From contig JABMRP010000956.1 in the NCBI GenBank assembly GCA_013202535.1, positions 1 through 7,301 of the forward strand: a DNA stretch of 7,301 nucleotides, read 5' to 3'. Positions 1 through 6,700 of the stretch are shown in pieces. This DNA comes from Planctomycetota bacterium (GTDB taxonomy: Bacteria; Planctomycetota; Planctomycetia; Pirellulales; Thermoguttaceae). The number at the start of each line of letters is the position of its first letter. The stretch's first letter is position 1. The translations under genes and the position numbers were made by a program. Under the pieces are notes generated by a model. That model searched no databases. It was not told the origin of the DNA and saw only the letters and a list, made by a program, of their open reading frames with translations.

Positions 1-144
1 AGCTGGCACCAGAAGGGTGATCACGGGGCCGACCGCGGCGGCCGACTCTATGTCACCGCGATGTCGACGATGATTCTCGAAGTCTACTACCGCCATATGC
101 CCCTCTACCAAGACCAGAGCACCAAGGAGGCTTTCCCCGAGTAG
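1..144 (+). CDS. C-terminal fragment of a prenyltransferase/squalene-oxidase-repeat (alpha/alpha-toroid) protein
   Basis: The frame opens at the window edge and runs 47 codons to TAG at 142-144, so only the C-terminus is visible. It begins SWHQKGDHGAD and continues through GGRLYVTAM to LEVYYRHMPLY. This is the last QW-like repeat and final helix of the squalene-cyclase-like toroid fold. It matches the end of the next gene (1932-2039) at 27 of 36 residues, with no gap over that stretch, and only the last dozen residues differ. The two genes are therefore neighbouring paralogues in the same orientation. The family is expanded in planctomycetes. Its members usually carry one N-terminal membrane segment and lack the DxDD acid motif of true squalene-hopene cyclases, so no cyclase reaction should be assumed. 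The N-terminal part, any membrane anchor and the promoter lie outside the window. Confidence 0.9.
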   Translation, partial: SWHQKGDHGADRGGRLYVTAMSTMILEVYYRHMPLYQDQSTKEAFPE

Positions 145-417
145 TCGCGTTCGGCCCATCTCCTCCGCGTCTGCAAATCGAGCGGGTCTCCATGCTTGAA
201 GCCGCGGGGGCCCTTTTTCTTGATGGTTCTTCCAGGGTTCCCGGTTGAACCTCTCTGATCCTCCCCTCCCGGTCCGCCCCCCTGCCCCTCGCCATTTTGC
301 GGAACTCGCTATGGGGTAATGATTTGCATCGTTTCCAGGGCACAACTTGCCCAACCCAACGTGAGAACGCCGGGGATCGTCACCATCGGTGCCGACGGGT
401 TTGGCCAATGCCTACGC
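145..417. other. Intergenic region between the paralogues, no gene seen
   Basis: About 270 bases separate the first stop codon from the next promoter. Open frames here are short and have no recognisable protein character. There is a small stem-loop at 236-251 (GGTTC and GAACC around a 6-base loop). A GGGGGCCC followed by five T lies at 206-218, but it has no loop and so is not a convincing intrinsic terminator. The 8-bp palindrome TTGGCCAA at 401-408 sits just upstream of the -10 box. Nothing else stands out. Confidence 0.6.
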
Positions 418-423
418 TATAAT
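418..423 (+). promoter_or_regulatory. Candidate -10 box (TATAAT) of the toroid-repeat gene
   Basis: This is a perfect TATAAT preceded by GC, giving GCTATAAT. The same octamer pattern (GCTAyAAT) precedes both other complete-start genes in this GC-rich window, which argues against chance. No good TTGACA-like -35 is present at 17-bp spacing. The predicted transcription start is near 430, which would give a leader of about 100 nt to the preferred GTG at 534. Confidence 0.55.
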
Positions 424-533
424 TGGGGGAAGCCCGCAAATCCCGACACCCGAGCCAGTCCGTGTCGGGAGCCCCTTTCTGCTTTCCGACAGAGTTGCCC
501 GTCGTGCCCAGGAACGTTTCCCTATCGCCGGAC

Positions 534-2069
534 GTGAAATCTCAGCCGGTCATTTCGTTGGCCTGCCAGGCTCCTCCCGTGGGCGATGCGGTCGAGTCTT
601 CGGCGCCGATCGTGGATTCGACGATGGGAGCCGAAGGTGGGCGGCGATGGAGGCTGCTTGGCTGGGATCCGTCGGCCGGGTTCACCGTCAGCTTCGCTTT
701 CCATTTGCTGCTGATGATGATCCTGGCGTTGTGTACCACCGGTTCGTCGAAGCCGTCGCAACCGGTGGGTCTGCTGACCTCCGTCGGACCCCGCGAGACA
801 CCGGATATGGGGTCGGCCGGCGGCGAACTGTCGCAGACCGTCCGTTCGATTCCCACGTGGAGTCCCGTGGTCGACTTCGATCCCACGGTCATTTCGTCCG
901 AACTGATGGAGCCGACCGATCTCCCGTCGGCCCGTGTTGCCCGATCGACTCGGCCCTCCGGCTTGGACTCGCTTGTGGGGGTGGACCTCTGGCTGGCGAC
1001 CGATGCGGACGTGCGTGGCAGCCTCGATGGGCGTGGCCCCAACGCCCGGGGACGGCTGGCCGACGGTGAGGGCGGAAGCCCGGCCAGTGAAGAGGCCGTG
1101 GAACGGGCCCTTCGTTGGATCGCCGCGCATCAACACGAGGACGGCGGCTGGCGATTCAACTTTGCCGGCAGTTTATGCCGGGGGCAATGTCGCCATCCGG
1201 GCTCCAACGCCTCGGGGACCGCGGCCACGGCCATGGCGCTGCTGCCGTTTCTGGGGGCCGGCTACACGCACAAGGAGGGCGAGCACAAGCAGGTGGTCGC
1301 CAACGGAATCTACTACTTGATCCGCCATGCAACGCTGACTCCCGACGGGGCCGACCTGCAGCAGGGAACCATGTACGCCCAGGGGTTGGCCACGATCGCC
1401 TTCTGCGAAGCCTACGGGATGACCAAGGACCCGGCCCTGCGCGAACCGGCACAACGGGCGATCGATTTCATCGTCCGTGCCCAGGACTCCAAGGGGGGCG
1501 GATGGCGATACACGCCCGGCTCGCCGGGAGACATGACCGTGACCGGTTGGCAACTGATGGCCCTGAAGAGCGGGCAGATGGCCGGCCTGTATGTCCCTTC
1601 GCCGACGATGATCGCGGTGCAGAGGTTCTTGCGCAGCGTGCAGACTGAAGAGGGGGCCTTCTACGGCTACAACAACACCCAGCCGCGGCTGACAACGACC
1701 GCCGTCGGGCTGCTCTGCCGCATGTACACCGGCTGGCAACGCACGCACCCACCGCTGGAGAAAGGCGTCGTCTATCTCAGCCGCCAGGGACCCGCCGAGG
1801 ACAATATCTACCACAACTACTACGCCACCCAGGTGCTTCACCATTGGGGAGGCCTGCGGTGGGAGCAGTGGAATCTGCAAATGCGCGATCGGCTGGTTGC
1901 CGACCAGGCCACCACCGGCCACGAGTCGGGAAGCTGGCACTTTGCCGGCGACTATGGGGCCGATGAAGGAGGCCGGCTCTACAGCACGGCGCTGGCCGCC
2001 ATGACCCTGGAAGTCTATTACCGCCACATGCCGCTCTATCGACCCGCGGCGTTTGGATCGCGCCCGTAG
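534..2069 (+). CDS. Membrane-anchored prenyltransferase/squalene-oxidase-repeat protein (alpha/alpha toroid), non-cyclase
   Basis: The protein has about 511 residues if it starts at GTG 534. Other in-frame starts are TTG 423 (overlaps the -10 box, so unlikely), GTG 462, GTG 504 and ATG 624; none has a strong ribosome site. A hydrophobic segment at residues 50-67 (VSFAFHLLLMMILALC) follows a short basic stretch and looks like a single membrane anchor. After a low-complexity linker, the toroid domain runs from about 184 to the end. It has QW-type repeats at 200-206 (QHEDGGW) and 317-324 (QDSKGGGW), a weak one at 370-376 (QTEEGAF) and a final one near 467. The motif GDMTVTGWQLMALKSGQMAG fills the region where a cyclase would have DxDD, which is absent. 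Triterpene cyclisation is therefore unlikely; an envelope structural or protein-binding role is possible but unproven. It is the complete paralogue of the upstream fragment, and its stop codon lies inside a palindromic repeat. Confidence 0.88.
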   Translation: MKSQPVISLACQAPPVGDAVESSAPIVDSTMGAEGGRRWRLLGWDPSAGFTVSFAFHLLLMMILALCTTGSSKPSQPVGLLTSVGPRETPDMGSAGGELSQTVRSIPTWSPVVDFDPTVISSELMEPTDLPSARVARSTRPSGLDSLVGVDLWLATDADVRGSLDGRGPNARGRLADGEGGSPASEEAVERALRWIAAHQHEDGGWRFNFAGSLCRGQCRHPGSNASGTAATAMALLPFLGAGYTHKEGEHKQVVANGIYYLIRHATLTPDGADLQQGTMYAQGLATIAFCEAYGMTKDPALREPAQRAIDFIVRAQDSKGGGWRYTPGSPGDMTVTGWQLMALKSGQMAGLYVPSPTMIAVQRFLRSVQTEEGAFYGYNNTQPRLTTTAVGLLCRMYTGWQRTHPPLEKGVVYLSRQGPAEDNIYHNYYATQVLHHWGGLRWEQWNLQMRDRLVADQATTGHESGSWHFAGDYGADEGGRLYSTALAAMTLEVYYRHMPLYRPAAFGSRP

Positions 2070-2167
2070 CAGGCACACTCCGTGTGCCGTCCGCCCCTTA
2101 CGGCACACGAAGGGTGGGCCGCTACGTCGGTTTTACGCGGTCACGGCACACGGAGTGTGCCTACTAC
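2066..2167. repeat. REPIN/MITE-like palindromic element with 25-bp inverted ends
   Basis: The arms at 2066-2090 and 2143-2167 are reverse complements at 24 of 25 positions and are separated by 52 bp. Each arm is itself a hairpin: GGCACAC and GTGTGCC pair around a 3-base loop (TCC on the left, GGA on the right). A degenerate third copy in the same orientation as the right arm lies at 2100-2125. The second and third copies are each followed by TTTTACnCGG (2131-2140 and 2168-2177), suggesting a tandem unit of roughly 40 bp. No target-site duplication is evident. The left arm overlaps the stop codon of the upstream gene, and the right arm abuts the promoter of the downstream gene. From memory, the core GGCACACGGAGTGTGCC occurs many times in planctomycete genomes; this was not checked. 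Confidence 0.85.
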
Positions 2168-2171
2168 TTTT

Positions 2172-2185
2172 ACCCGGCGCCGGGT
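2172..2185. promoter_or_regulatory. 14-bp perfect palindrome, operator candidate
   Basis: ACCCGGCGCCGGGT is a perfect 14-bp palindrome. It lies between the end of the palindromic repeat and the -10 box at 2188-2193, exactly in the spacer of the sulfatase-fold gene's promoter. A protein bound here would block RNA polymerase. An all-GC palindrome can also arise by chance or form a DNA cruciform, and no regulator gene is nearby. Confidence 0.4.
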
Positions 2186-2187
2186 GC

Positions 2188-2193
2188 TACAAT
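2188..2193 (+). promoter_or_regulatory. Candidate -10 box (TACAAT) giving a leaderless transcript
   Basis: TACAAT is preceded by TGC, an extended -10 arrangement (TGnTACAAT), and by the same GC pair seen at the other two promoters. The box ends at 2193 and the ATG begins at 2200, so the usual start point about 7 nt downstream falls on or beside the A of the ATG. No Shine-Dalgarno sequence could fit. The -35 position falls on the end of the palindromic repeat and shows no clear TTGACA match. Confidence 0.6.
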
Positions 2194-2199
2194 CGGGCC

Positions 2200-3414
2200 A
2201 TGAATGCGATTTGCCTGGTGATCGATCGGTTGCACGCGGGGTTCTTGGGCTGCTACGGCAATGCATGGACCGGCACGCCGCAGTTGGACCGTCTGGCGTG
2301 CGAGTCGTTTGTGGCCGATTCGATGTTGATCGATACGCCGAAGCTGGAGACTCTTTGCCGGTCGTACTGGCAGGGAGTCCATGCGCTTCGGCCGGAGGTT
2401 CTCGATCCGGCGCCCACGCTGGCTCAAGTGCTGGGCGACGCGGGAGTGGGCACCGCGCTGGTGACCGACGAGGGGGCCGTCGCCCGGCATCCGCTGGCCG
2501 TGGGGTTCGACGAATTGATCGAACTGGAGTCGGCCAATGCGACGCAGCCGGCGAAGCAGATCGACCAAACGCAGCTTGGCCGGTGTTTTGCCCAACTGAT
2601 CGATCGGGTGGAACTGGCCAGCGAGCCCTTTTTTCTCTGGTGCCACCTGCGGGGATTCGCCGCGGCGTGGGATGCCCCGCTGGAACTGCGCCAGGCGTAT
2701 ACCGAGCCGGGGGATCCCGAGCCCTCGCTCTCGGCCGAGGTGCCGTCGCAGCGGCTGGCCGATGATTTTGATCCCGACGACTTGCTCCGCTTCACACACG
2801 CATACGCCGGGCAGGTGACCCTGTTGGATACGTGCATCGGCGCGCTGCACGAATTTCTGCGAACCAGCCGCGTGGGCCAGGAGACGCTGCTGGTGCTGCT
2901 GTCGGCTCGGGGCTTTCCGCTGGGCGAACACGGCCGGCTGGGCCCCTGCGACGAGGCCCTCCACGGCGAACTGGTACACGTGCCCATGCTGCTGCGATTT
3001 CCCGACGGGCTGGCCGCCACCGCGCGCAGCCCGGCCCTGACCGAGCCGGCCGACCTGATGCCCACGCTGTTGGACTGGTGGGGACACACCGGACCCCGTG
3101 GGCCCGGCCGTGGCAAGAGCCTGTTGCCACTGATCCGGGAAGAAGTCGACACGGTCCGCGACCGGCTGATCCTCACGGGCCGGCGCGCCGCACGGGCCAT
3201 TCGCACGCCCGCCTGGTATCTCCGCGCGGGCGATCCGCCCGAGCTATTCGCCAAGCCGGACGACCGCTGGGAAGTCAACGACGTCGCCGACCGTTGCCGC
3301 GACGTCGCCGAGCGTCTGCAAGACGTGCTGACCGCCGACGAGCAATCGCTCGCCGCCGGCGAGCCGGTCGACGGGAAACCGCTGGAAGACGTGTTGATCG
3401 AGGGGATGGAGTAG
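2200..3414 (+). CDS. Sulfatase-fold (alkaline phosphatase superfamily) protein with degenerate active site
   Basis: The protein has 404 residues from ATG 2200, a start fixed by the -10 box 6 nt upstream. The frame stays open back to 2053, but only through repeat DNA. Fold landmarks are in order: VID at 7-9, LGCYGN at 16-21, TPQLDRLA at 26-33, LGEHG at 241-245, HVPMLLRFP at 260-268, and a family-like C-terminus (TPAWYLRAG near 336; ELFAKPDDRWEVND at 348-361). Active sulfatases have DD near the N-terminus, CxPSR or SxPSR (the formylglycine residue) and a later DHG. Aligned by eye, DD reads D9-R10, the nucleophile position is Leu49 within TPKLETLCRSYWQG, and DHG reads A236-R237-G238. Four of five expected ligand or nucleophile residues are thus lost while the frame is intact, so hydrolysis is unlikely. 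No signal peptide or membrane segment is seen, suggesting a cytoplasmic protein. It could be a binding or regulatory pseudo-enzyme. Confidence 0.88.
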   Translation: MNAICLVIDRLHAGFLGCYGNAWTGTPQLDRLACESFVADSMLIDTPKLETLCRSYWQGVHALRPEVLDPAPTLAQVLGDAGVGTALVTDEGAVARHPLAVGFDELIELESANATQPAKQIDQTQLGRCFAQLIDRVELASEPFFLWCHLRGFAAAWDAPLELRQAYTEPGDPEPSLSAEVPSQRLADDFDPDDLLRFTHAYAGQVTLLDTCIGALHEFLRTSRVGQETLLVLLSARGFPLGEHGRLGPCDEALHGELVHVPMLLRFPDGLAATARSPALTEPADLMPTLLDWWGHTGPRGPGRGKSLLPLIREEVDTVRDRLILTGRRAARAIRTPAWYLRAGDPPELFAKPDDRWEVNDVADRCRDVAERLQDVLTADEQSLAAGEPVDGKPLEDVLIEGME

Positions 3415-3415
3415 C

Positions 3416-3440
3416 TTAGCCCCCGACTCTGCCGGGGGGC
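3416..3440. repeat. Palindromic repeat, second family, copy 1
   Basis: TTAGCCCCCGACTCTGCC is followed by GGGGGGC. GCCCCC pairs with GGGGGC to form a GC-rich hairpin. It begins one base after the stop codon of the sulfatase-fold gene. There is no T-run after it, so it is a weak case for an intrinsic terminator, though it could stall exonucleases. It resembles the copy at 3486-3511. Confidence 0.6.
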
Positions 3441-3485
3441 AAACCCGCGTTCGTCGCAAGTCTCTCGACCTCGCCGATCGATTGT

Positions 3486-3511
3486 TTAGCCCCGGCACTC
3501 GTGCCCGGCGC
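3486..3511. repeat. Palindromic repeat, second family, copy 2
   Basis: This copy starts with the same TTAGCCCC as the one 70 bases upstream and has the same layout of a CTC-centred hairpin. CCGGCAC pairs with GTGCCCGG, with one bulged base. Two related palindromes in the same orientation point to a dispersed intergenic repeat family distinct from the element at 2066-2167. Confidence 0.6.
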
Positions 3512-3708
3512 GTCAGCCGGCTCCTCCCCGCCCGGCCCGATCTGTTTTCCGATCACGCACTGCCTGCAAGCAAGCAGTGACACACGACACTCAACCGCGA
3601 CCCATTCCCCTTAGTTTTCCTAGTGTCACGAGATGGGTTCGCCATACCCTGCTCCTTTTCCCTCGAAAACGGGTCAATCCGGGGTAGGTGAATCGACCGG
3701 TTTCTGGC
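3512..3708. other. Intergenic region upstream of the GH10-like gene, no gene seen
   Basis: This stretch is less GC-rich than its surroundings and has no coding frame I can support. A 61-codon frame on the minus strand (3553-3738) has no family resemblance and spans the promoter. The clearest element is a hairpin at 3558-3579: CACTGCCTGC and GCAAGCAGTG around AA, with 9 of 10 pairs. It could be a terminator-like or RNA structure, but there is no T-tract after it. Confidence 0.5.
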
Positions 3709-3714
3709 TATAAT
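3709..3714 (+). promoter_or_regulatory. Candidate -10 box (TATAAT) of the GH10-like gene
   Basis: This is a perfect TATAAT preceded by GC, as at the first promoter. The predicted start near 3721 gives a leader of about 50 nt to ATG 3772. The box is flanked by a 7-bp inverted repeat: GACCGGT at 3695-3701 and ACCGGTC at 3729-3735. No clear -35 is visible at 17-bp spacing. Confidence 0.6.
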
Positions 3715-3771
3715 CTCCGCCCTTAGCCACCGGTCCATCCAGGTTCATTCTTTTAATATGTCGGGACGACG

Positions 3772-6700
3772 ATGCCGGGACATGGAAGTCCGAGGACATC
3801 GAACCACCCACTTGCGCGGCAGCAGGAAGCCGGCGCGCGACGGCGCTTCGTTCTTGCGCTGGCGGTGACGCTGACCCTCTGGTCGCTCGGGACCCATCCG
3901 GCGACGGCCCAAACGACGCGGGTGCGGATCGCCTGGGGTGGGGGCGCCGAGCGAGTCTGGGCCGGCCAGATCGAACTGAGCCAGGGCACGCTGGCCGAGC
4001 CGCGTTTGCTGGGCATCGAGGCCGACGAACCGGGATCGATGTGGCTGAAAGACGGCCGTTTGAACATCGCTTCTCGCAGCGGCCGGACGTACGACGGAAT
4101 CGATCTGCTGGCCATCGCGCCGGACGATGCCGTGCTGCGTATCCGGCTGACTCCCGGCGGTCGTGCCGCACCGGAGCAGAATGCCCCGTGGATCAAGGTC
4201 CCGTTGAGCCAGCTCGACAAGGGATTCCACAACGCGGCCTTGGACGATCAGGGCAACCGACTCTTGGTGCGCCGCGCCGGCGAAGACATGTTGCGTATCG
4301 CGTTGTCGGATGGTCGCGACTCGCTGATTTTTTCGCCGGGCGAACAACTCGATTTTCAATTGACCCCGCGCAAGCTGCCCTTTCCGGCCGACGAAACGGT
4401 ACGAATCGAAATCCGCCTGCTGGTGGGCCGGGGCGACGCGGTGCTCTGGTCCACATGGTACGACGTGATGGCGGGCACCCCAGTCGCACGGAAGATCAAC
4501 GTCCCTCTGCCGACGGTCGAAGGGGTGTACGACTTGCAGATTAAGGCCACGCAGCGGACCGGCTTGGGAGTGAATATTCTGCGGCGAGCGCCGTCGATCG
4601 AGCGTCGCATGCAACTGCTGATGCTCAGCCCGCATCCGTTGCCGGTTCCGGTGGGACTGGACCAGCAGTGGACCCAGGTCGAGGAGATCGATCCGGCCAA
4701 CCCGAAGTGGTACGAGCAATTCGCCAAGCTCCCGCAGCTTCCCGGATTACCCCGGTTGTGGAGCGGACCGTTGGGCAACGACTCGGTGCAAACGGTGCGG
4801 CATTCGCTGGGTCGCGTGGTCATGCTGGGCACCGGAGGCGAGGGCTCCGAGGTGGGCTGGGAGGCCTATTCGTTGCCCATCGAACGGCCCGGCCAGCCGC
4901 ACGTCTTGGAGATCGAATATCCGAACAACGTGCCGCAGACGATGAACATTAGCATCATCGAACCCAACGCGTCGGGTGCGGTGATGCCCATCGGGTTGGA
5001 CTCCGGCGTTTTTGTTCCGGAGGAGGTCGGCGGTATCGATCCCCCGGCGGCCCAATGGGCCCGGCATCGCTTGATCTTCTGGCCCCGGACCAAGACGCCC
5101 ATGGTGCTGGTGACCAACGGCGACGGCCGGCTTCCGGCGATGTACGGGAAGATCCGCGTGTTGACCGGGGGCGACCATTTGCCGCGGGCATTTCCGGCGG
5201 CATTGCGGCGGCCTGAGCGGTTGTTGGCCGCTTACTACGATCGTCCGCTGTTTCCCGAGAATTTCTCGGCCACCGAAGCCCGCGACGGGTGGAGCAAGCA
5301 AAGCCTGGACGACTGGCTCACCTTCTACCAGGGAGGCACCCGGCTGGTCGAGTATCTGCATCACGTCGGCTACGGCGGCATGATGATGTCGGTCCTGGCC
5401 GACGGAAGCACGATCTACCCGAGCAAGATCCTGCAGCCCACGCCCCGATACGACAAAGGGGTCCTCTTCTCGACCGGTCAGGATGCGGTCCGAAAAGACG
5501 TGCTGGAAATGCTCATGTGCCTCTTCGATCGCGAGGAGTTGGAGCTGATTCCGGCGCTCGATTTCGACGCGCCGCTGCCCCGGCTGGAGGCCGTGCTTCG
5601 CGCCGGCGGAGCCGAGGCCGAGGGAATCCGCTGGATTGGAGCCGACGGGACCAAGTGGCAAGACAAGTACCGGTCGAACCGCGGTCGGGCACCCTACTAC
5701 AACGTGCTTCATCCGACCGTGCAAGAGGCCATGCTCGAGGTGGTCCGCGAGATCGTCACGCGGTACGACCGCCACGAGTCGTTTGCCGGGCTGGCGGTCA
5801 AGCTCTCGGCGTACGGCTACGCCCAACTGCCCGGCCCCCGGTGGGGTATGGACGACGTTACGATCGCGCGGTTCGAGCACGACACGGGCGTCGCGGTGCC
5901 GGGAACCGGCGAGAGTCGATTTGCCCAGCGAGCCGAGTTTCTAAACACCCAGGCACGCCGCGAGTGGCTACAGTGGCGGGCCGACAAACTGGCCGAGTTC
6001 TTCATCCGGGTGCAGTCGGAGTTCGACGTTGCCGGCACGCGGTCCGGACGCCGTGGTCCCGGGCGACGCCTCTATTTGGCCGGGGCCGAAATGCTCGCCG
6101 GCGAGGAACTCGAAGGGCTGCTGCGGCCCACGTTGTTGCGAAGAACCAGTCTGGCCGAGGCCATGCTTCAGGTCGGGATCGACGTCCATCGCCATTTCGG
6201 CGACCCGCGGAGCCCCATTCTCTTGCGGCCCGAGCGGGTCAACACCTCGCACACACTGGGCGATCAAGCGATGGACCTGATCATCGAGCAGATGCCCGAC
6301 GCCCAGCACTGCTTCTCCGTCCCTCCGATCGCCGGAAGTTTGTTCTTTCACAAGCCGCACGAGATGCGCTTGGCCTCGTTCGACGCGAAGAGCCCGTTTC
6401 AACCCACCCATACCTGGCTGGCTACGCAGACGGTCCCCTCAATGGGGAACAATCGCCGGCGATTTGTGCGGAGTCTGGCCGCTTTCGATTCGCGGCGGAT
6501 CTTCGACGGCGGATGGCGGCTGCCGTTGGGACAGGAAGAGTCGATTCGTCGTCTGGTCGCCGTCTATCGGCAGCTTCCCGACGTACCCTTCGAGCGGTTC
6601 GTCGATCCGGCCGCGCCAGACAAGCAGCCGGTGGTGGTTCGCTACTTTCGCGATTTGAACCAAACCTACGTCTATCTGGTCAATGAACTACCGTTTGGCG

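Noticed and set aside
206..221. Possible intrinsic terminator (GGGGGCCC then TTTTTCTT)
   Set aside because: The T-run is present but the GC part has no loop and would not form a stable hairpin.
401..408. TTGGCCAA palindrome as an operator for the toroid gene
   Set aside because: Only 8 bp with no extended symmetry and no second site, so it is too weak to claim.
1173..2108. 311-codon open frame on the minus strand opposite the toroid gene
   Set aside because: Shadow of the QW-repeat gene; its N-terminus is translated repeat DNA and no domain is visible.
2053..2199. In-frame N-terminal extension of the sulfatase-fold protein to 453 residues, starting at TTG 2053
   Set aside because: The extra 49 residues are translated from the palindromic repeat and the promoter, and the -10 box lies just before ATG 2200. 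Homology begins at MNAICLVID.
3586..3638. Interleaved inverted pairs GACACT/AGTGTC and ACCCAT/ATGGGT resembling a pseudoknot RNA
   Set aside because: Each pair is only 6 bp, and matches of that length are expected by chance in about 100 bases; no known RNA family is recognised.
4747..5880. 377-codon open frame on the minus strand
   Set aside because: It lies entirely within the GH10-like gene and has no recognisable domain. High G/C at third codon positions produces such long antisense frames.
5289..6686. 465-codon open frame on the plus strand in another phase
   Set aside because: Arg-, Gly- and Ala-rich translation with no family features, inside the GH10-like coding frame, which has strong motifs throughout.
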